Shown: positions 48,001 through 60,000 of the stretch, piece after piece
Layout: every line of letters starts with the position of its first letter
Numbering within the stretch: position 1 is the first letter of the stretch
NCBI GenBank assembly: GCA_963402885.1
Contig: OY727095.1
Coordinates: forward strand, 15,567,001 to 15,631,000
Direction of reading: 5' to 3'
DNA from: Antedon bifida
Taxonomy: Eukaryota > Echinodermata > Crinoidea > Comatulida > Antedonidae
Length of the DNA stretch: 64,000 nucleotides
Position numbers and translations under genes: made by a program
Notes under the pieces: generated by a model
What the model saw: the letters and a program-made list of their open reading frames with translations, nothing else
Told to the model about the DNA's origin: nothing
Database searches by the model: none

Positions 48001-51000
48001 TAGCAGACACTAGACATGTCAATGTGTTGCGTTACATTACATCGTGGTCGAAACTTCAACCACACATATAAATAAAAGAGCCCGCCACCTCAGTCCCACA
48101 TGGTTGGGGGTGAGATAAGAAAATTAGGAATATGGACCTCTAGCTCCTTGGAAATTGCGCTGACATTTTTTTTAGGGTAAAAACTGTGCTGACGACACGG
48201 AAAAAAATCAGAGCAGCATCAGGGTTTTCCCTTTATAATGCACACGGCACATATCACTGTGTCATGTCACAGTTCACACAAGATTCCCGATTGAAACTTT
48301 AGTCGCACATATCAATTGCATTTGTTGGTATGTTACACATTTTTGGAATATCAAACCACACTCTCATAACCTGCGTAACATCAAATTTACACTGTTTGTT
48401 GTAAACTGCGCATTGTTAAAATAAAGGCTCTTACAACACAGCCCATAGTTTGTGAAACATTGCTTTATAACATGAAATGTTTTGAGGTACAATTACCAAT
48501 ATAAAAAAGTTGTGCGCAAAATACTGTCACTTTTTGTCATTTACTTGATACAATTTACTGCATAATGTTGAATCTGAAGGAAAACGTCACTCTCACAGTG
48601 TCATGGGGGATATATACAGAAATTGTTCTCACTGAATGGCAACATAGCAATGAATATTTCATGTAATATTACTAGGTCGTTAAATGGTCTGGCTCAAATC
48701 TACTAATATTAATTGTTTTTTAATAGTGGGAAAAATATTTTGTTTATGCTTTTTTAGATACTATTAATTACTACTGAAAAGTATATGTTTGTCTTGTGAA
48801 CAGGATTGCCACCTTTAAGAATAATAGTGAATGAATTCGCTTATGGTTATCTTTGGCAATTTGCCTAAATATATAAAAAAAATAAAAAAACAAAACATTA
48901 AATTAAATTTACCTCTTCAACAGGACACAAAGAAAAGTGTTTTTCTCCCCTTAGATTATGTATGCCACATCGAAAACGCATCCACTTCAAAGGAACAAGC
49001 CTTTCTAAATCTGTCATAAACTCATCAATAACCTCTTTGAGATCACTAAAGCTCTTATCTGTTGTTTTTTTACTGTTTTCGATGGCAAAATAATGGTTAT
49101 TATACACATGTACTTTCAGTTTTTCTCCAAGTGCACCTCGAAGTTCTTTAAATACCTTTTTTGCCTAATAATAAAAAATTTATATTCATATCATAACATG
49201 GGTCAATTACTGTAATTTATTCTAATAAATATTCAAAAACTTTGTTATGATAGACTCGGTACTACTACTTACTACTATAGTAATCGCAGGTTAGACTTAA
49301 GTAATAAAATTACTTGATACACTACTCCAGGACTAAGTTTCTTTACATTTGCTTATAGACTTTGTATTTTTAGTAGTTGAGTATTTACCTCAGTATTTTG
49401 TTCTTTTTCAGTCTTACCAAGCTTCCCCTTGTGTGTACCCACAATAAGGATAGTTGGTTTGTGAACTCCCTTTGCTTTGTTTGTCCCCACAACACGACTA
49501 TGAGAATAAACTGACAGGATGTAAGATAATATGAACTGGAGGTTGGTCCAATGATGTTGACGCCTTTTCTAAAAAAAAAAAAAAAAAATAGAACAAAATT
49601 ACCTTTTTGATTTAAAAAAAAGTAAATGCTTTTTTTTTTTTATCAAGAAGACTTGTTCCAGCACAACAACTACAATACCTTAATTAGTCTTACAATACTT
49701 ACGCCATTAGAATCAATAACGATAGCACGATCTTTAAGGTTCACACTGAGATCAAACACTACGATGTAAAGTGCTTCTGATGTTACGAAGATCTGGAAAA
49801 AATAATGTGCTTGTTATTATTCAAATATTTTATTAATATTCTTAAAGGCCTATGAACAAGTACCATTATTCTGTAGTGGTCCCTAATATAAATAAAGACT
49901 ATTATATACACTGACTATTTATACTCTTTTTATCAAAGCATTTCTCTAGTACAAATTCATATAACACTGTGGCTAAAATCAGGTATGATTGAAAACAGAA
50001 GGAAAGTGTTAATAAAAATACTCATAGAAAATTTGTAATACCAACATTTCATAATAAGCACTAACCATTGGATTACAATTACTGAATGGGGAAAAAGGCA
50101 AACTATACCTTGGCCATACAATTATGTTATTATTACATTATATTAGAAATTTGATATAGCGCTCTTAGAATGAAACCAATTATGTTATCTGTTTAACTGG
50201 CTGACATGGAGTTTATTAAAGAAATGTGTAGAAAGTATTTAAACAATAAAATATCAACGTTCAAGGCAAATCCATTTTGTGTAACTTACCCGATATATAC
50301 CATGGTATATCAATTGTCCACCATGATCCCAGATGTAACCGTGTCTTACATATATATCAAAACTTATCCGATGTATACCATGGTATATCAATTGTCCACC
50401 ATGATCCTAGATGCTAACTGTGTCTTACATATATATATATCAAAACTTATCCGATGTATACCATGGCATATCAATTGTCCCCCATGATCATAGATGTTAT
50501 CTGTGTCTTACATATATATATATCAAACATTATCCGATGTATACCATGGCATATCAATTGTCCCCATGATCATAGATGTTAACTGTGTCTTACATATATA
50601 TATATCAAAACTTATCCAATGTATACCATGGTATATCAATTGTCCCCCATGGTCCCAGATGTTGAATGTGTCTTACATACATATCAAAACTTACCCGAAG
50701 TATACCATGGAATATCAATTGTCCCCCATGATCCCAGATGTTGAATGTGTCTTACATATACATATCAAAACTTACCCGAAGTATACCATGGAATATCAAT
50801 TGTCCACCATGATCCCAGATGTTAACCATGTCTTACATATATATATCAAAACTTATCCGATGTATACCATGGTATATCAATTGTCCACCATGATCCCAGA
50901 TGCTAACTGTGTCTTGCATATATATATATCAAAACTTATCCGATGTATACCATGGCATATTAATTGTCCCCCATGATCATAGATGTTACCTGTGTCTTAC

Positions 51001-54000
51001 ATATATATATATCAAAACTTATCCGATGTATACCATGGCATATCAATTGTCCCCATGATCATAGATGTTAACTGTGTCTTACATATATATATATATCAAA
51101 ACTTATCCAATGTATACCATGGTATATCAATTGTCCCCCATGATCCCAGATGTTGAATGTGTCTTACATATATATATCAAAACTTTACCCGATGTATACC
51201 ATGGAATATCAGTTGTCCCCCATGGTCCCAGATGTTGAATGTGTCTTACATATATATATCAAAACTTACCCGATGTATACCATGGTATATCAATTGTCCC
51301 CCATGGTCCCAGATGTTGAATGTTTCTTCCAAAACCTCCCCCTTATTTTCCTCAACTTTCTTGATTATGTCTTTATCTAATTGCTGCTCTGTATCAAATG
51401 GGATAGTTTCAGTAGCTGTATACGTACCTGTAGTAGAAACAAGTTTTTTGACCAACAGAATAACAAGCATCATTACTTTAGCAGTTTAATTATCACAGTT
51501 AATCATCAGTCATTATCATCATTGTTGTAATTTTCATCCTTGTTTAGTTGTATCATTGTTGGTGTCATCATTATAGTTTTAGTTGTCATTGTCAAGATAA
51601 ATTGCAAACTGATAATTGTAATACTTATAAAATAAAATAGATTAGAAATTAAGGAAAGTTTCATACCATCATTGTTGTAATCATCATTGCTGTCATCATC
51701 GTTGCTCTCAAAATTATCATTATCATCATCAAGTGGTTCCATGTCAACCTGACACAAATAAAAACATAAAATCGATATAAAAGATATAATGTTTATCAAA
51801 TACTGACATTATTATTTTTTGAATAATTTTTATTATAGAAGGATTTCAAAAGAAAAAGATACATTAGAAATAAATAAAATAGCTGCTCATAATGCCTCAT
51901 TGATTTATAGAAAAGAAGCATTCTGTAAGTGACTGGTTTGCAATAGTATAGATGTCCTGTAGATACTACTTTATTTATTTTATGTTTTTATTATTATTGA
52001 CATACATTTATGGTTTTCTTTTCTCTCAATTTGTCAGTGACCATTTTTGTAAACTGTTTTGAAGGATTACCTGTAGAAAAAAAAAGACAGTTTGTACATA
52101 TTATTTCAGGTCATACATTGATATGTGACTATACTTTGGAAATTTTACAACTGTCAAACTTATTGATTTATATATATGTAGTTGTTTTTTCGTTATCAGG
52201 ACTACTCAAAAAGTTATTGCAACATATTTACCAAAATGAAAGTAAAGATAGATATGTGGTCAATAAATTTTGGAGGCATTTCAAACCAGGGTTCCAATTC
52301 TGGACAACTTTGTAATACTATTTTCAGACCTCCCAATGTTAAAACATAGGAGACAATTATCAAAAGCCGGCGAGCAGTCCTAAAGTAACAAGTAAACTGA
52401 AATTGCATTTTCTCGAGAACTACTTGTCCAAAAAACTTCAGGCAAGAGTTATAATTTGTGCTTTGCAATTTAAAAACATAATTTGATTTAATTTACAGGT
52501 TTTTTGATACGAGTAGTTTTAAAAAACCTAATTCTTTTCAAATTCACGCGTTTGTCTTTGGCATTGCTGTTCTATTGTTAGTCAACTGTGTCATGTAAGA
52601 CCCTTTTAGAGTAATGAATATTTACATTGTTGATTTACAGACTAAACAAATCAAAATTTGATCAATAAAATCAATAAAACAAAAAAAAAAACAGAATAGT
52701 AATATAAATAATAAAAGTTATATTCATGAACACTTTAATACAATGATAGATAATATCTTTTTAATTTATTTCGAAAGGTAAAAGGAGAAGGTAAACTTTT
52801 AATAGTGACATCCAACTCGTTCCAGATTCTGGGACTTGAAACGGAAATAAAAAATTGCTAAATTCTAAGTCTTCTAAAAGGAATATTTAACTGGAAGTTA
52901 CAATGTATGCTACGAAGTTTATAATCATGACAATGTACGACGTTATTAAATAAATTAATTATAGAAGTAGGAAGATTATTGTGAATATATTGAGAAATAA
53001 AAGAGGCCACTTAGTCCAGTCAATCTAATGATATACCCACCACAAATTGCAATAGTAACAAAGCAAGTATTTTTGAATTCCATATAAAGTGTAGAGCAAC
53101 ATACTAAAAGTCACCGAAAATCCAAGCATTGGGTCAAGGGGTCAGAGGTCAATAAAGGTCATTTTAAGTCAAAATTAATATGCCCCATTAATTACATATA
53201 TTTAACCATTTGAAATACATGATATACAAGTTTGATTTATGTCATCCAAAAGCTTATTAAATTTCCTATTCAGTGATATCAAACTTATAGTTTTTCATAG
53301 TCGGAAAAACACAACATAATGTGTCAATTTTGGCAAAAAATGTTGTTTTAGCTGTAATCAACAATGGTATACACACAGGGATACCCTGGGGTGAACATTT
53401 CAGTCCAAAGCGATACACTAATGACCAGCTCAAGATGCAGATGAGTGACATCTCCGTTCCTGTTGCTTCTGGATGATCTACATTCCATTTTTTCCAGATG
53501 GCATTTGTGTTGCCATGGTTACAGTATTTATATTGGGATGTATAAGTATTTTAACAATTTTTTAACCAGTAGAAATACAAAGATGTTCAACAGCAGTTTG
53601 ACAATGACCTCCATGTTGTATGACGTTCGGACCATCTGGACTGGATTGAAAGGGTTTCTATGAGAAGCCTCAAAGAAAACCAGAGGTTTGGCAAGAGATA
53701 TAGGAATGAGTACATCCAGACCAAATCTGCGCTGAAATGTATGTAATGCCTTGCAATAGTATCAGGGCGTTACTCCAGCAGCGGCCAACATAAGACCTTA
53801 TGGCCACACGTCAGGGACACAATGGCAATTGAAAAATACATTTGGTTACGACTCAGAGACTTCATACCATTGATACGGGAGTTACTGCAGGTGATTCGGA
53901 ATATAAGCAATGTGGTATTAAGCATTGAATATTTTGGCCAGAAAGTCTTGCAATGTATTCAAGATCCTGGCAATAAAGTTATATGTACATACAGGCAAAT

Positions 54001-57000
54001 ATGTGTGCATTGATCCTACAGTTCCAGAGGAGACTCGAGGTGACAACATGAACATGAAGTTTGTTATCCACCAGCACTTTTTGAAACTACCAACTTACAA
54101 TACTTTCAGCTAATAAACCAACATGATGCTATGTGGAAACAACTTCTTCTGAATAGTCTAACACATCCAAATCACTGAATGATGTCCAGTAGGCCTACAT
54201 TCTAGATGGTAGTGCTCTACTGCACAGCATTCCATGGAATAGTGTAGAGATCTGTAAAAAATATTGCTCTGCCATCATAGTCTTTGATGATTATGAAAGC
54301 GGTTCATATACACCAAAGACGGCGCACATGGTAAGGCGTGTCAGGTGGTAGTGTCCCTGTACATTTTACCAGTGACATGTTCCACAAAATTAGATCACTT
54401 TCTGTAACAAACAACAATTTATAAATCTTCGTAACTAGTATTTGAACAACATGGCAATGAGTGAATGCAACTGCTGATGCAGATGTTCTTTCGGATAGTA
54501 CAAAAAACCATTGAATCAGCAAACAGGAAAACATCTGTCATTATCCGATGACACGGATCTACTAGTGCTCCTCTGCAGTCAAGCATTTAAAACATATTGT
54601 GATATTCTTTAGACTGGAACTGAGATGCTGGACTATCAAACTGGTTCAAACAGTACTTTTGAGAGACATCTGTGATAACCTTCTGTTTGCTCATGCGATA
54701 CTGGTGACACAACATCCAGAGTTTTCAGAATTGGCTCTAAAAAAAGCTTGTCATTGCACTTATTTCTTACATTATGCTGTAGTCTTCAGATGCAAACAAG
54801 CTACAAAGGATGACATTGTGATTGCTAGAGAAAATGATTTAGTGTGTCTGTACAATGGACGACCTGGAAAACGTGGAATGCCTTTGACTCCATCCCATCT
54901 ACAAGTACAACCTCGCATATCGCCAACTTCATAATCGTACCACAACCAAGGTACTTAACATCATGTTCAAGTTCAAGTTATCTTTTAGCAATGGAGTGGG
55001 GTTGATATGTGTACCGAGGATTGGGGATGGAAGATCAGATGATGGAAACATGGTTCCTCTACACACAGACTTAAAGCCAGCACCTGAGTATCTCCTTGAA
55101 GCATTCAGGGGTAACTAGAACTACATGTGGTGAATGCAATGGCATTTCACTGTACTAATACCCGAACAAGAAAGTGATACTGATGACATATAAGTTGTGA
55201 GTCCTTTTCTATTTGAAGGGTTTAACAATATCATCCCACACGGAGCAATTCAAATAAAAAGGTCTGGATTAAAATGATCCTACAAAATATACAAAAATAT
55301 CACAATACACAGTACAATATAACAAGAGTCAAAGTTGAAGAAGAGTCGGATGGCAACTGGCAAAAACGAATTTCTTTTCCGGTTTGTTCTACATGCATCG
55401 AAAGCGACACCCATGAGGCATGAGCTCGAAATCACTGAACAAGGCATGGTTAACATTTTTTAGAATAGCTCTACTTTTTTCTAGAGTTTGCATGTCACAG
55501 AAGGAAGATAAGCTACAAAGTTGACAACCTATTAATTTAGAACTTAAGTTAACAATTCTTTGTAGTGAGTTTCTCTCTTTGACCCTAAGACTAAAAAACC
55601 AGCATATAAAGGAAAAAAGTTAAAACGTTCTTAATAAAGGAATTATAAAAAAAAACCTGAGAATTACTTTATCTATCGACATTAAAATGGTTCAGCTTCC
55701 TTAACAGATAAAGTCTCTGGTGTCCTTTCTTTACTATTCATGCCTCTGTATTTAATTCCCAGCTGAGATTGTCCTCAAATATAGTACCTAGGTATTTAAA
55801 GGAATGGACAATATCGCTGGTTCGTCATTTATGATGGATACCAGAGGGCTGCGTCCTTTCTCCTTCCTAAAATCTACAATCATGTCCTTGGTTTTGGTCA
55901 CATTGGGTTCCAAGTAGAAGTTTCCACAAAATTGGATAAAACAATCTAATGCGGAACCATGACCGTCCTGTGAATTTTGAAGGAGAGACAGCAAGACAGT
56001 GTCGTCAGCAAATTTGACAAGATGACTATTGTCCTGTTCTCTGCGACAGTCATCATTCTTCTAGCTAGCATTATTTTTCCTATTTCATGATGATACAATA
56101 GGTACAGGAAAAACATTATTTGCACCAAATACTACCAAAATATAAATAAAATATATATAACCATAATTTAGTTTTACGTAAAAGGTCAATGATCTCTATA
56201 GTTACATAAAACTGTTGTATCAATTAGTTTTTAGAGTAAGCAATACATATTATACACATTTGTAGTTATTTAGATGTTATTGGCAGGCATAAAATAATGT
56301 TACCTACTACTACACTACCTGTTGTTGATAACAATTTATCATTATTATAGGATTATTTTTATTATTGTTATTATTATTTATTTATTTATTATAAGTGCAT
56401 AATTAATTCAAAATACTTAACATCATTTTTCCTAATTCATATGACGATAGGTACAGAAAAAACACAAGTTACATCAAATGCATCGACAATTATGGAATAA
56501 GACATTGCATGTTAATAATTTTGTTAGGAAAAATTTGAGTTTTTGTAAAAGGTCAATAACCTTTTGACCTCTAGTTACGTATAACTGTTGTATTAATTGT
56601 TTTTTTAATGTATATTAGTAGGATATATATACTCTACACATTGGTACTAAAGCTATTTAGATATGATTATAAAATAATAGATTATAGGCATAAACGCTAC
56701 CCCCTACCCCAAAATTGTATTACATTTGATCAAGAATCAATTTCAATAAGAATAGTACATCATTACTTTTAAAATTCTTCTAGTTAACATCATGTTTCCT
56801 ATTTTATATATCGATAGGTACAGAAAAAAACACAATTTTGATTAAAATGCATCCACAATTATGGCATACGATATTGCAGTTAATCATTTTTTTAAGGAAA
56901 AAATGATTTTTTGTAAAAGGTCAATAACCTTTTGACCTCTAGTTATATAAATAAGTGTTGTATTTTGTTTTTTTAAATTGCATTTTAGAAAGAAATATAT

Positions 57001-60000
57001 ATTCTACACATTGATATCAAGATTATTGAGATTGGATTATAAACCCACAAGTTATGGGCATAAATGTTACCCCTACCCCAAAAATATTTACGGAATAAAA
57101 TCACTATATAGTTGTTGAGATTACGTAAAAAATAATGTGTTCCAATGCTTCAATTTTCGGTGACTTTTAATATGTCATTCTAAACTACATTTGGAATGAA
57201 AAAATCAATGTTTCGTTACTATTGCAATTTGTGGTGGGTTTACCTCTAAATATCACTAGATTGACTGGACTAACTTGGCATTTATGTATGTCAAATAAAT
57301 TTAGCAACTTAAGTTCTTTGAATAAAGGTTTAGATGGGGTTTCATAAGGGGAAAGTTAAGGCTGGTTACATAACTATTACACCAAATTCGCATACGCATG
57401 GTTGTAGTGAAATTAGCCTAAATCACACACAGCATTAAGACACAAAAATAAAAAAAACATTTTTTTTTCGTTGAAATTTCATGTAGGAGAATTTTACAGT
57501 AGGTGGAGGTACTGTATGTGTTTAATCCATTTCTAGATACTCGGAAGCAAATAAGGCTAGGAAATGACTTGCTTAAAGGGTCTTTCACACATGTTCCGGC
57601 GCGAAAAAGAAACATTGACGTTCGATTGGATTTTTCGGCGTCAGACCGGAACCGTGCCGGAACAGGTGTGAAGGGTTTTTAAACATGCAGTAATATCTTT
57701 ATTGAGTCGAAATACAGTAGAGTTGTTCACTAAAGTGTATCAGGATAACAAGTGAAATTCACACCCGTTAAAATACATAGTTGTATGATGATGTTGTAAC
57801 ATTATATGTATTAATATAATTAAAATTAATTACTGTAATTAAATACTGTAATATAGTTTGCATGTTAAGAGATTATAGGGTAAAAATTGTATATCGTAAT
57901 CAATGTGAAAATAAGACTGTTGACACCATGTTACATTTATTGAATTCCATTCCATGTCTCTACCTGTAATTCCATTTCATTGTGCGACTGTTTTTGTCTG
58001 TGATGATGAGATTAATGATAATAATGTTACATGATAATTGGAAGAGTAACAACATTTATTTATGTTTACCACTATCAGCTTTAGCCTCATTCCATGTTGT
58101 ACTTGCTGTTCTAATCACTGCTATGCCATCTGTAATGTTATGGCCTTTCTCAAATCTGAAATAAGTAAGTACAATAATTATTAACTTAGGTCATTTTTAA
58201 GTCCATGTAAAATGCAATTTCCTCCTTTTAATTTAAAACCATACTAATAATGCAACAATTCTGAGGATCGTTTTTAAAAGTACAATGTTAAATTAAATTT
58301 AAAATCTATAAACAATTTGATGGTGTTATGATTATTGTAGTAACAGATTTATATATTTATAAAAGGTTTTATTCAACTATTGTTAGATCTATTAGTGCAA
58401 TATTTAGAAAGTAGTAGTTTATCAAAAACAAATCAATAAAAGTTGGCTGGTTTGTAATTCTTAGTTGGCTCACAATTATTTTGTAATGTCAATTTCACTG
58501 TCCAACTACTTACTCTTTTCCAAGACAGGCATTGATGAGGCAAGTTTTACCCACTCCTTCCTGTCCAATAACCTTAAGCATTCCAAGATTGACTTTGACA
58601 GAGCCTCCTTTCAAAGCTTCATTGTAGGCATCCTGAAAATCTAATTCACGAGAAGCAGTAGCAGTTGGAATATCTGAAATTGAATAACCATTATTATTAT
58701 TAACAAGTTTGTGAGTTCCCTAAATAAATTACACTATATGAGTTTTAAAAAAATACTTAAACTCCATACAACAAGAAAAAAGCATTTTCTTGAAAAATTT
58801 CATCTGGTTTCAAATTTATATTTTTTAAATAAATTGTTAACTTTTCGGTAAACCAATTGTCAAGTACTTACTTGATACGTTTCGGCTGGTTTATCGGAAA
58901 GTTAAAAATGTATTTATAAAAAAAAAGTTAAGAAAAAAGTATTAATTAAAATTCTATTGTAATGAATACTGTAATATTAAGATGTATTGTCCCCCAAAAA
59001 CATGAAAAATGAAGATTAATTAAATCAGACTTTGAATATGTTATTTTGTAGTTTTAATCAAGTTAATCACTTCCATAGAAAAAAAAACGAAAAAAAAAAA
59101 AATGTTTTCACTTATAAAATGGCAAAATAAATGGTAAATTCAGCCAAAAATCCATTGGCTGGCAGCCAATTTGACCATTTTTTGCTTTAAATTACATTTT
59201 TCTCAGGTAAATACATTTTTTTTCGATCCAATTTTTGGTCAAATTGGATAGCTATTATGTTACATTAAAATGGAATATTAAAAAAAAATTGTTTTAAGAA
59301 TTATTTTTTCAGGGGGACAATACATCTTTAACAAAAAACAGGATAAAAAATGAGAGCAACACTAAGCAATTAAGACCAATTCAATAATTAAAAAAATGGA
59401 GAAAAAAAGTGGTAATATTTAGCAAGTATACTATGATATAGGTCCATGAGAATACTGTTTCATTCATAAATATTGAGTGCTGTTTAATATTTAACAAGTA
59501 GAAAATAAACCATTCCATTATCTATACATGTACATACCGTATCCGGATATTCACCCCCTGGACATTTACCCCCCGGAAAACTACCCCCCGGACAACCACC
59601 ACCTGGACAACTACCCCCTTAGGACAACTACCCCCTTAGGACAACTACCCCCTTAGGACAACTACCCCTTTAGGACAACTACCCCCCGGACAAATAGCCC
59701 CCGGACAACTACCCCCTTAGGACAACAACCCCCTTAGGACAACTACCCCCTGGACAACTACCCCCCGGACAATTACCCCCTAGGAACAACCTGACTCTGC
59801 AACAGTGTATAATAGGTAGTTGACCGGGGGGTAGTTATCCTAAGGGGGTAGTTGTCCTAAGAGGGTAGTTGTCCGGGGGGTAGTTGTCCGGGGGGTTGTT
59901 ATCCTAAGGGGGTAGTTGTCCTAAGGGGGTAGTTGTCCGGGGAGTAGTTGTCCTAAGGGGGTAGTTGTCCGGGTGGTAAACATCCGGGGGGTAACTGTCT

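Larger units (their letters stand above)
53005..57275 (+). mobile_element. Second 4.2-kb element with inverted ends
   Basis: The left end (TTAGTCCAGTCAATCTA; CCACCACAAATTGCAATAGT; AAAAGTCACCGAAAAT) recurs inverted at 57140-57275. It contains decayed plus-strand coding DNA, a LINE fragment, and a roughly 370-bp segment repeated three times. Size and layout parallel 28092-32292, although the terminal sequences differ. It lies entirely within intron 5 of the Roco gene. Confidence 0.65.

Noticed and set aside
50206-51489. Long plus-strand open frames with repeated YTMVYQLSTMIPD-type residues
   Set aside because: They run through the 82-bp array on the strand opposite to the gene and exist only because of the repeat.
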